64,000 nt of DNA. Source: Leeuwenhoekiella polynyae (GTDB taxonomy: Bacteria > Bacteroidota > Bacteroidia > Flavobacteriales > Flavobacteriaceae). The notes below the pieces were generated by a model. That model was given only the letters and a program-made list of their open reading frames with translations, was not told the origin of the DNA and searched no databases. Both the position numbers and the translations under genes were made by a program. Location: the NCBI RefSeq assembly GCF_004104075.1, contig NZ_QOVK01000002.1, forward strand, positions 248,001-312,000, given 5' to 3'. Of the stretch, positions 51,541 through 59,157 are shown one piece after another. Each line of letters starts with the position of its first letter. Position 1 is the first letter of the stretch.

Positions 51541-52377
51541 TTATGCCATCGCATAAACTTCATCGAACAGTTTCTTGTCCAATCGTTCCTGTTGACCGAA
51601 ACTTTTCTTTAAGACATTATGAAGTACTGAATTGAACGCATTGTAACCTAACCACAGATTTGGTTCTTCATTGAGCAACAAGGCTTCATAGTTCAAGATT
51701 TCTATGACCTCACGAGATTTTTTCGACGGGTCGCTGTTCTTGTCGCTACACTCGTATCGGAACAGTTTCGTTCTGTCAAGAATCGCCTTCACAAATTCCT
51801 GTGTATCGATGATTTTAAATTCTTTCATCTTGTCGAATTTCTTGGTAATGGTATAGAATTCATTGTCCAGAAATTTATCGAATAGATTGTTCAGCCTCGG
51901 CATAATCAAGTGCGTATTGTTCTTATTGTGCTTTATGGAAAACTCGATTTCAGCCTGTGACACGTGCAGACCATTTGAGCATACTTCTCTATAAAAACCG
52001 AAGTGTCCAGAGGTCTTTTCACTTCCGTCATACGAATTCTTGAACCGAAGCATCGGCAATATCAAGTCCTTATGGTTCTTGACTGTAAACTGGCTTTTGT
52101 CGTCGATAATAAAGTCAGTAATGAACGACCTATCATTTTTGTTGATGGTGCGTTTGTGGAAGTTCAGTTGTGCATCAGTCAGCATTTCTTCAGCTTTCTT
52201 GAAGAACAGTTGATTTGGAATGTGACCGTAGCTGTTCGATACGACGTTAACGATTTTGCCATTTGAGATAATGGCATTTTCAAGCCCTCTTCGGGATTCC
52301 ATCTGTGTCAGACTTTTTAAGGATTTCATTTCTGATGACACGAAAATTTCATCCTGTTGCAAATTTTGTAAATACAT
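51541..52377 (-). CDS. DUF932/DUF945-like protein
   Basis: A protein of about 278 residues; I start at MYLQNLQQDE (52375-52377), 15 bases downstream of the second leader repeat, since the longer frame runs back into the repeat. Core features are LPMLRFKNSYDGSEKTSGHF, then GFYREVCSNGLHV and AYNAFNSVLH-like C-terminal helices, as in DUF932 proteins found widely on plasmids and integrative elements. Function unknown; probably DNA-related. Confidence 0.7.
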   Translation of the reverse strand: MYLQNLQQDEIFVSSEMKSLKSLTQMESRRGLENAIISNGKIVNVVSNSYGHIPNQLFFKKAEEMLTDAQLNFHKRTINKNDRSFITDFIIDDKSQFTVKNHKDLILPMLRFKNSYDGSEKTSGHFGFYREVCSNGLHVSQAEIEFSIKHNKNNTHLIMPRLNNLFDKFLDNEFYTITKKFDKMKEFKIIDTQEFVKAILDRTKLFRYECSDKNSDPSKKSREVIEILNYEALLLNEEPNLWLGYNAFNSVLHNVLKKSFGQQERLDKKLFDEVYAMA

Positions 52378-52391
52378 AGCTTTTGAATTTA

Positions 52392-52556
52392 GATTAAACA
52401 ATATTTGAGCAGTACCCAAACGGAAGCTAAAATCACAGCTCAAAAGGAAACGGAATAAATAAGCGTAGGATGTTGCGTTGGCTTTATGCCGTAGTCTTTT
52501 GATGGGTGTATTTTACGAGTTTACCTTTGCTCTGATATTGATTGATACCCCCTTCC
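52392..52556 (-). repeat. Leader repeat, copy 2
   Basis: Second copy of the leader, upstream of the DUF932-like gene. It differs from copies 1 and 3 mainly in the variable stretch around AAGCGTAGGATGTTGCGTT, while the GGCTTTATGCCGTAGTCTTT block is unchanged. Confidence 0.75.
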
Positions 52557-52592
52557 TTATGAACCCATCTTTCAAAACATTATCATAAAAAA

Positions 52593-52626
52593 GAAAAAGG
52601 GGCCAGCACGAATGCCGACCCTTCTT
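52593..52626 (-). terminator. Terminator of parB-like gene
   Basis: On the minus strand AAGGGTCGGCA and TGCTGGCCCCTT pair around a TTCG tetraloop, then TTTTTC follows. It begins 14 bases after the ParB stop. Confidence 0.7.
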
Positions 52627-52639
52627 CAAACAACAAAAG

Positions 52640-54436
52640 CTAATCGTTGAGTTCCTCAATTTGCTTTTCAAGAACTGTGATGCGCTCTTTCAAACGTGCT
52701 TCACGCTTGTCCCTCTTTTCGGTATATTCTTTTTCAATGTCGGCAATCTTGGATTTATAATATCCTTGCATTGCTTTGTAGAATGAAATGTTGGTCAGAT
52801 TATTGACGTGATTGCTTTCGCTAAAATGCACTTGCTTTGTGAGCATATAGCGTATTAACTTGTGAAAGATTTCCTTTTTGAACTTCTTCTTGAAATTCTC
52901 AACCATTTCAACTTTTGTCATCTTTGAAGTTTCGCACAAGAACTTTGAGAAATACTTTTGCTGGCTCATATAGTCCACATTATTTTCAAAGAGCGATATC
53001 GAGAATGCGACCATTTCGTCTGTTGAAAGTGTCTTCTTCGTATCAATGTATTTTGTTTCTCGAATCATCTGGACAACTTCTTCAAACTGCTTGTTGTTCT
53101 CTATTTGCTTCTTGCGGATTTCCCTTTCGTTGATTTTAATGATTTGCTCTTCAGGCGTGCAGTCCGCCATTTTTCTATTCGCCAATGGTGCCGAGTATTC
53201 CATAGAATCGTTCTTAGATTTTTCGACAATCTTTACAAAGATTTCCTTGTGCTGGAATGAATCGGGATGGAATACGATGCCGTTTTTAAATCCATTTTCT
53301 TTTGCTGAATTGAATTTTTCCAATTCTTCTGTATAATTCTGTAACGCCTCGCTCAACTCTGCTTTGATTTCATCTTCGGAATAATCATAGTGTTGATATT
53401 CTTTCTGAATCGCCTCTAGGGTAGGTTCAATAGGATTTTCTATGATTTCAACATCGTCCAGTAGATAGACTTTCAATCCGTTCTTTTCCAATTGTGATAT
53501 TATGAGCTGATTACTTTCGTCATCTGCCCAATATTGTCGTATTTCAGGGATTAAAAGGATATTCTCTTTCTTGGACTTTTCAATCAGGTTCAAGAACGAT
53601 TTGCTTTTCTTCGTTTCAAAACAAGCTGCTTTCGTACAGACCATTTTACCATCGCCGAACAGATTGCCTTGATTGGCTGCATTGAACGGACATTCTACAC
53701 AAGACCCAGCTTTCGAAACCAATTTTTTATCAGCTACATCAAAAGACGCTTTTTCCAAATCATAGGTCTGGTCTTTAATCATCCTGTTTATCTGATGTGC
53801 GTTAAAATCTTCGCCCATTGTTTCCAACATCATTTGTTGTTCTTCCGGTTCAAAGAGCGCTACACCGACACCCAATGATATGGTCATTTCGCCATTGCGT
53901 ACAAATTGCTTGAAACCGTCAATCAATCCAGCTAATTTTAGACGCTGTCTGATGAAGTTATCTGTCCTACCCAATCGCTTTGCAATTTCGGTAGGCTCAT
54001 ATTTCTCACTTAGGTAAGCAATCGCCTCAGCTTCTTCGGTCGGTTCGACATCCTGTCTTTGCAGGTTTTCGATAATCTGAACTTCAAGCACATCATTGTT
54101 CTCATAAGCACTAACGATACAGGGCATCGTTTTCTTTCCTGCCAATTTACTGGCACGATATCGACGTTCGCCCATCACGATGATGAAATGGCCATTTTGT
54201 TGTCTTACCGTGATTGGCTGTAACACACCGTGCTTTTCGATACTCTCAGAAAGCTGCTTTAATGCATTCTCGTTAAAAGTCTTTCTTGGCTGTTCCGGGT
54301 CAGGCTTGATTTTGCCCAATTGTAAGTTCTGAATTTGAAGAATGGATGATTTCTTTCCGTTTACTTCTTTCTTGACAGTAGATTTCGCTCTACTGCGCTG
54401 CTTTGTGGTACTCGCTTTTGTTGTCATAATACTCAA
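52640..54436 (-). CDS. ParB/RepB/Spo0J-family partition protein
   Basis: A 598-residue protein: basic N-terminus, ParB N-terminal domain (GKIKPDPEQPRKTFNENALK, then GERRYRASKLAGKK and ENLQRQDVEPTEEAEAIAYL), helix-turn-helix KosA-like region (PTEIAKRLGRTDNFIRQRLK), a Cys-rich stretch (CVECPFN, CTKAACF) and a C-terminal coiled coil. The ParB CTPase motif GERRYRA is intact. It is far longer than chromosomal ParB and has no ParA neighbour, so it may regulate or maintain the element, not partition it. Confidence 0.85.
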   Translation of the reverse strand: MSIMTTKASTTKQRSRAKSTVKKEVNGKKSSILQIQNLQLGKIKPDPEQPRKTFNENALKQLSESIEKHGVLQPITVRQQNGHFIIVMGERRYRASKLAGKKTMPCIVSAYENNDVLEVQIIENLQRQDVEPTEEAEAIAYLSEKYEPTEIAKRLGRTDNFIRQRLKLAGLIDGFKQFVRNGEMTISLGVGVALFEPEEQQMMLETMGEDFNAHQINRMIKDQTYDLEKASFDVADKKLVSKAGSCVECPFNAANQGNLFGDGKMVCTKAACFETKKSKSFLNLIEKSKKENILLIPEIRQYWADDESNQLIISQLEKNGLKVYLLDDVEIIENPIEPTLEAIQKEYQHYDYSEDEIKAELSEALQNYTEELEKFNSAKENGFKNGIVFHPDSFQHKEIFVKIVEKSKNDSMEYSAPLANRKMADCTPEEQIIKINEREIRKKQIENNKQFEEVVQMIRETKYIDTKKTLSTDEMVAFSISLFENNVDYMSQQKYFSKFLCETSKMTKVEMVENFKKKFKKEIFHKLIRYMLTKQVHFSESNHVNNLTNISFYKAMQGYYKSKIADIEKEYTEKRDKREARLKERITVLEKQIEELND

Positions 54437-54442
54437 ATTTTT

Positions 54443-54606
54443 GATTAAACAATATTTGAGCAGAAACCAAACGGAAGATAAAATCTTGGCTCAAAAGGAA
54501 ACGGAATAAATAAGCGTTGGAAAGAGCATTGGCTTTATGCCGTAGTCTTTTGATGGAAGTATTTTACGAGTTTAAATTGCGGTTATATTGTATGATAATA
54601 AACTCC
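54443..54606 (-). repeat. Leader repeat, copy 3
   Basis: Third copy, ending 7 bases before the frame of the ParB gene. It is the closest match to copy 1 (shared CAGAAACCAAACGGAAG and ATTGTATGATAAT blocks). Bases 54607-54726 to its right hold no gene. Confidence 0.75.
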
Positions 54607-54726
54607 CCCTTACGAAGTAATAAGGTTGCTATTTAGCAGAATTTATTATTTTACCAGAAAATTAATAGGGTTTAATAACAAATAGAAATATTTGACATCA
54701 ATACAAATGTTGCCCTGAAATTAGCA

Positions 54727-54750
54727 AAATGTTGTACCTATGTTGTACCT
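54727..54750. repeat. 24-bp direct repeat, right copy
   Basis: Exact second copy of the 22765-22788 sequence (two TGTTGTACCT units). It lies 60 bases from the 3' end of tRNA-Leu. Together the copies bracket the integrase, fluoride, sulfur, mobilization and defence genes, and they are the best candidates for the ends of that element. Confidence 0.65.
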
Positions 54751-54780
54751 GACATTTTTTTCGACATTTTTTTAAATGGA

Positions 54781-54808
54781 AAAAGCCGAAGATTTCTCTT
54801 CGGCTTTT
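54781..54808 (-). terminator. Terminator of tRNA-Leu
   Basis: Perfect 11-bp stem AAAAGCCGAAG (54781-54791) with CTTCGGCTTTT (54798-54808). On the minus strand it follows the tRNA by one base and exits into a T-rich stretch. Confidence 0.8.
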
Positions 54809-54809
54809 G

Positions 54810-54891
54810 TACGGGCGGGGAGACTCGAACTCCCACACCTCGCGGCATCAGATCCTAAGTCTGACGTGTCTACCAATTCCACCACGCCCGC
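54810..54891 (-). tRNA. tRNA-Leu(UAG)
   Basis: The minus strand folds as a class II tRNA: acceptor GCGGGCG with CGCCCGT plus A73, D arm with GGTAGACAC, anticodon stem-loop CAGACTTAGGATCTG giving anticodon TAG, a long variable arm and the T arm GGGAGTTCGAGTCTCCC. CCA is not encoded. The tRNA marks the boundary between the mobile region (left) and chromosome (right). Confidence 0.93.
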
Positions 54892-54924
54892 ATTTTAATA
54901 TTTTAACACTTTATATTTCGCTAT

Positions 54925-54964
54925 GTCCTAAGTCTAGCGTGTCTACCAATTCCACCACGCCTGC
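54925..54964 (-). other. Partial second copy of the tRNA-Leu 5' half
   Basis: Forty bases match the tRNA's 5' half (from the acceptor strand to the anticodon) with about four differences: GCAGGCG for GCGGGCG and TAGCG for TGACG in the plus-strand reading. No 3' half follows. It is a relic of duplication or of an earlier integration event. Bases 54965-55303 to its right hold no gene or clear structure. Confidence 0.7.
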
Positions 54965-55303
54965 ATACTATTTTTAACGTACTTAGGACTCCCGTTAAAA
55001 ACCAACACCCTTATCTCTAAAAATGCGAGTGCAAATATAAGAAAGATTTTGAATATGAAAATCTTTTTTGACAGAAATTTTAAGAGCTTCTTAAAATTTA
55101 TTTCGCGTAAATGTTTTACCTCAGCATTACAGTTAATATTTCAAGCTTTATAGGCTGCTTTCAAAGTCATTTAGGTTCCAATCCGTATTTTTACGAGAAT
55201 TAGAAATTGACTTTATGAAATCAGCCCTGTCTCACTTTTATCTTAAAAAAACTAATTCGGGGCGAATTACATCTGACATCTAAAAATCTATAAAAATAAC
55301 CCA

Positions 55304-56701
55304 ATGAAAGACATTAAAAAATATATAGACACCCATCAAAAACGCTTTTTAGACGAACTAATTGACCTTTTAAAAATTCCGTCTATAAGTGCAGACAAAG
55401 CCTATAAAGACGAAGTTTTCAACACTGCAGACGCCGTGGCAGAACGCCTTAAAGAAGCGGGTTGCGCGAAGGTAGAAATCTGCGAGACTCCCGGCTACCC
55501 AATTGTTTATGGCGAACTGCTAAAAGACAAAAACCTACCTACTATTTTAGTGTACGGGCATTACGATGTGCAACCGCCAGATCCAATGGATTTATGGGAT
55601 AGCGCGCCTTTTGAACCGGTGATCAAAAAAACCGAATTACATCCGGAAGGTGCCATCTTCGCTCGCGGTGCTTGCGATGATAAAGGCCAAATGTACATGC
55701 ACGTCAAAGCGCTGGAATATATGACTCAAAATGATGATTTGCCGTGCAACGTGAAGTTTATGATAGAGGGGGAGGAAGAAGTAGGTAGCGAAAATCTGGG
55801 CTGGTTTATTTCCCGCAATCAGGAAAAGCTGGCTAATGACGTGATCTTGATTTCAGACACCGGGATGATCGCAAAAGACGTACCCAGCATCACCACAGGC
55901 CTTCGCGGACTCAGCTACGTAGAGGTTGAAGTTACCGGACCCAACCGCGACCTTCACAGCGGACTTTACGGCGGTGCAGTAGCCAATCCGATTAATGTGT
56001 TAACCAAAATGATCGCTTCGCTTCACGATGAAAACAACCACATCACCATTCCCGGTTTTTACGACAAGGTTGAAGAGTTGAGTAAAGAAGAGCGCGCAAA
56101 AATGGCCGAAGCACCTTTTTCATTAGAAAACTATCAAAAGGCACTGGATATTGATGCTGTATATGGTGAAGCCGGTTATAGCACAAGCGAGCGCAACAGC
56201 ATACGCCCTACTCTTGATGTCAATGGTATTTGGGGCGGCTACATAGGCGAAGGAGCAAAAACCGTGATCGCCAGCAAGGCCTATGCAAAAATAAGTATGC
56301 GGCTTGTACCCGATCAGGACTGGAAAGAGATCACCCAGCTCTTTAAAAAACATTTTGAGAGCATCGCTCCTAAAGGCGTTCGCGTAAAGGTTACCCCACA
56401 TCACGGCGGCCAGGCCTATGTGACTCCTATTGACCACATCGGGTATAAGGCAGCGGAGAAAGCTTACGAAAAAACCTTTGGTAAAACCCCCATCCCACAG
56501 CGCAGTGGCGGCAGTATTCCTATTGTTGCTCTTTTCGAAAAAGAACTCAATAGCAAAACCATTTTGATGGGCTTTGGTTTAGATAGCGATGCGATTCACT
56601 CGCCCAATGAGCATTTTGGCGTCTGGAATTTTTTAAAAGGAATCGAAACCATTCCGCATTTTTATCACGAGTTTACAAAGATAAAAACTTCAGAAAATTA
56701 A
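55304..56701 (+). CDS. M20-family dipeptidase
   Basis: A 465-residue metallopeptidase with VYGHYDVQPPDP (first metal His and Asp), GACDDKGQMYMHVKAL (bridging Asp), EGEEEVGSENL (catalytic Glu pair), RDLHSGLYGG and a late His in SDAIHSPNEHF. It is the PepV/CNDP type, cleaving dipeptides in the cytoplasm. It is the first chromosomal gene right of the tRNA-Leu boundary and is monocistronic. Confidence 0.93.
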   Translation: MKDIKKYIDTHQKRFLDELIDLLKIPSISADKAYKDEVFNTADAVAERLKEAGCAKVEICETPGYPIVYGELLKDKNLPTILVYGHYDVQPPDPMDLWDSAPFEPVIKKTELHPEGAIFARGACDDKGQMYMHVKALEYMTQNDDLPCNVKFMIEGEEEVGSENLGWFISRNQEKLANDVILISDTGMIAKDVPSITTGLRGLSYVEVEVTGPNRDLHSGLYGGAVANPINVLTKMIASLHDENNHITIPGFYDKVEELSKEERAKMAEAPFSLENYQKALDIDAVYGEAGYSTSERNSIRPTLDVNGIWGGYIGEGAKTVIASKAYAKISMRLVPDQDWKEITQLFKKHFESIAPKGVRVKVTPHHGGQAYVTPIDHIGYKAAEKAYEKTFGKTPIPQRSGGSIPIVALFEKELNSKTILMGFGLDSDAIHSPNEHFGVWNFLKGIETIPHFYHEFTKIKTSEN

Positions 56702-56718
56702 GATATGATTTAGGGCGT

Positions 56719-56740
56719 GACCCCACTAAAAATCGGGGTC
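56719..56740 (+). terminator. Possible terminator of dipeptidase gene
   Basis: GACCCC (56719-56724) pairs with GGGGTC (56735-56740), 17 bases after the dipeptidase stop, followed by GGGCTTTTAC. The stem is short and the T run weak. The rest of the gap to 56960 holds no gene. Confidence 0.4.
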
Positions 56741-56960
56741 GGGCTTTTACGCTCTATATTTTTTTCGGCGTAAAAAACCTCTAAAAAGGATGCCGCTTCA
56801 ATCCCTCACGCAGGGTTTCAGTGATTAGCAAACAGTCTCAGCTTACAGTATTTAAATTAAAAATTGGTAACTGAGTGAATTTCATCAAGCGAGAGCGCGG
56901 TGAAATTTGTATCGAAGTTAGTTTACGGTTTAAGAATAAAATTAACTCAGTAACTCAACA

Positions 56961-56996
56961 AAAAAACCGTAAAGCATCAAGCTTACGGTTTTTTTT
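56961..56996 (-). terminator. Terminator of DUF1206 gene
   Basis: AAAAAACCGTAA (56961-56972) pairs with TTACGGTTTTTTTT (56983-56996). Both arms are A- or T-rich outside the stem, so it can stop transcription in either direction between convergent genes. Confidence 0.75.
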
Positions 56997-57020
56997 ATTT
57001 TGAATTTCAAACCTTGAACG

Positions 57021-57797
57021 TTAAATTCTAATCTGTGCATATTTCGCCTGAATAAACATAAAGACGGCGTATGCTACCAAACCAAGTGCAACAATTCCCA
57101 TTACACTAGCTCCAAAATTATTTTGTAGAAATTCAAACGCAGCAACTTTCCCTCCGGTATCCCCTCCTTCACCTAAGGCAACTTTAAAGAATAAAAAGGC
57201 CACAATTCCTGAAACGATTCCACGGGCGGTAAATCCTATTTTACCGGCACGAATTAAGGTTTTTTGTTCCTTAGAGCTCAAATCACTTTCCTGAACATCT
57301 TCTCTAAATTTTCCGCTGTATGCTTTATACAATTGAAAAATTGCTTTCCCGGCAAGACATAAAGCCACAAAACCTACTAAGTAAGGCCCGTAGGGTTTTG
57401 ACATCAGCGTAGAAACCATAGAATCGCTACCACCAGAAGCTGAACTATTACCCAATACCATCTTGGCTGCAGTGTAACCCAAAGCTCCGTAGAAGAAGCC
57501 ACTTACAATATATCCTGCGCGTTTAAAAAATCCTTTAAGTTCACTCCAGGAATCTCCCGGCCCATTGATCGCTTCATAAAAACGATAGAATGTGTAGCCA
57601 AATAACCCAAGTGCAAGGACACCTAACAATACTTTTCCGTAAGATTGTTGTCCTAGAAATTGCAAAACATTGTCGCTTCCACTTTTTGAACCGCCCAGAT
57701 TAAAGGCTGCCATCGCGGTTAGTAAACCTATAATTGCATACACTGCGCCCTTGGCAACCATCCCTGCCCGGGCGAATTTTTCTTTCTTATTGTTCAT
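57021..57797 (-). CDS. DUF1206 membrane protein
   Basis: A 258-residue membrane protein made of three similar two-helix repeats, each starting with an ARAGMVAKG-like phrase (FARAGMVAKGAVYAIIG, FKRAGYIVSGFFYGALG, IRAGKIGFTARGIVSGI). This is the DUF1206 signature. Function unknown; in many bacteria it is stress-associated. Confidence 0.88.
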   Translation of the reverse strand: MNNKKEKFARAGMVAKGAVYAIIGLLTAMAAFNLGGSKSGSDNVLQFLGQQSYGKVLLGVLALGLFGYTFYRFYEAINGPGDSWSELKGFFKRAGYIVSGFFYGALGYTAAKMVLGNSSASGGSDSMVSTLMSKPYGPYLVGFVALCLAGKAIFQLYKAYSGKFREDVQESDLSSKEQKTLIRAGKIGFTARGIVSGIVAFLFFKVALGEGGDTGGKVAAFEFLQNNFGASVMGIVALGLVAYAVFMFIQAKYAQIRI

Positions 57798-57896
57798 CTT
57801 TCATCATTTTGGTTAGTTGCTGACAATCTATAGATTACCTCGCTCCTGCTCTCCCAATCTGATGTTATTTTAAACCTAAGGTTATGCTAAAAAGAA

Positions 57897-58478
57897 TTAA
57901 ATCTTCTTCACGTAATCAGTCACCAAAACGATCTGCTGCCCATCAACTTTTCCTTCAATGTATTTTTCATTCTCATGATCTAGTGAGATACGGCGTACGG
58001 CAGTGCCTTGCTTAGCTACCATACTGCTCCCTTTTACCTTAAGATCTTTGATCAATACAACAGAATCTCCTGCTTCAAGCACAACTCCGTTACTATCGCG
58101 GTGAATAAGACCTTTTCCTGAAGATTCTTCAGTGATACCGGCTTTTGCCCACTCATGCACTTCTTCTTCCATATACATCATATCGAGCAAATCCTGAGGC
58201 CACCCTTCTGCTTTTAACTGATGCAACATGCGATAGGCCACCACTTGCACAGCAGGCACGGTACTCCACATACTATCATTTAAACAACGCCAATGATTTG
58301 GCTCTACTGTTTCCGGGTTTTCAAGTTGATTTTTGCAGATTCCAGATATAAAAATGTGATTATCAGCGGTATCCCCATCGGGCGAATTGGGAACGGCATA
58401 TATATCCAAATCTTCAGTGCTTCCACTCAATTCACAAACATTGCCACTGCGGTCTCTTAAATCTTGTTCCAGACTCAT
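57897..58478 (-). CDS. PhnA-family protein
   Basis: A 193-residue protein with the PhnA C-terminal domain (VVLEAGDSVVLIKDLKVKGS, then SMVAKQGTAVRRI and KYIEGKVDGQQIVL). The N-terminal half has CELSGS and CKNQ where other members have a zinc ribbon. Despite the name, the family is not needed for phosphonate use and its role is uncertain. Confidence 0.85.
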   Translation of the reverse strand: MSLEQDLRDRSGNVCELSGSTEDLDIYAVPNSPDGDTADNHIFISGICKNQLENPETVEPNHWRCLNDSMWSTVPAVQVVAYRMLHQLKAEGWPQDLLDMMYMEEEVHEWAKAGITEESSGKGLIHRDSNGVVLEAGDSVVLIKDLKVKGSSMVAKQGTAVRRISLDHENEKYIEGKVDGQQIVLVTDYVKKI

Positions 58479-58723
58479 GATTTCTTTATTCTTGGTTAAG
58501 GCGACAAAGTTAGGATTATTGTTAAAAGATGCGTTAGGTATCGCGGCTTTGTTCTGCTCTTTTTACGACAGGTTTCCAAGTGATTTTCCCGAGAAGAAAA
58601 TTATATCGAGACACCTTAGGGAGAAAAAGAGACTGCCTAGATCATGTCTGCCCTTGCGTACTCGATTTTCAGTTATCAAAGACTGGGAATACTGGAACCA
58701 ACAAAAATTTAAACTATTCTTCA

Positions 58724-58766
58724 CTCTACACTTGTAGAATTAAAATTTATCTCTACATTTGTAGAG
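58724..58766. promoter_or_regulatory. Two BlaI-type operators
   Basis: CTCTACACTTGTAGAA (58724-58739) and CTCTACATTTGTAGAG (58751-58766) are near-identical dyads built on TACA-nn-TGTA, the consensus bound by BlaI/MecI dimers. Their centres are 27 bases apart, directly upstream of the blaI-like start at 58789, so the operon is almost surely autorepressed. Confidence 0.8.
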
Positions 58767-58788
58767 CAAATTCTAAAAACATAGAGCA

Positions 58789-59157
58789 ATGAGCCTTTCT
58801 AATGCCGAAGAACAATTGATGCAAATCTTGTGGAAACAAGAAAAAGCCTTTATGAAAGACCTCATTGAAGCATATCCCGAACCACGACCTGCTACAACTA
58901 CCGTCGCCACGTTGTTGAAACGTATGCAGGACAAGAATTTTGTAGACTATGTGCAATACGGACGTTCACGCGAGTATTTCCCGCTAGTTAGAAAAAAGGA
59001 TTATTTCTCCAAGCAGGTCAACGGGATGATTAAAAATTTCTTTAACGACTCGGCTGCACAATTTGCTTCGTTTTTTACCAAAGAAACCGATTTGTCACCG
59101 CAGGAGCTTGAGGATCTAAAGAAGCTGATTGATGAACGCCTAAAATCTAAAAAGTGA
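58789..59157 (+). CDS. BlaI/MecI-family repressor
   Basis: A 122-residue winged-helix repressor (LSNAEEQLMQILWKQEKAFM; PRPATTTVATLLKRMQDKNF) with a C-terminal dimerisation region. It is cleaved or released by the M56 sensor encoded next, whose start overlaps its stop (TGATG). No beta-lactamase gene is nearby, so the pair probably regulates envelope-stress genes. Confidence 0.9.
   Translation: MSLSNAEEQLMQILWKQEKAFMKDLIEAYPEPRPATTTVATLLKRMQDKNFVDYVQYGRSREYFPLVRKKDYFSKQVNGMIKNFFNDSAAQFASFFTKETDLSPQELEDLKKLIDERLKSKK

Noticed and set aside
56850-56960. Imperfect inverted repeat (GTAACTGAGT facing ACTCAGTAAC) as a mobile-element end
   Set aside because: Short and imperfect, no transposase or cargo between the arms; more likely decayed intergenic sequence.
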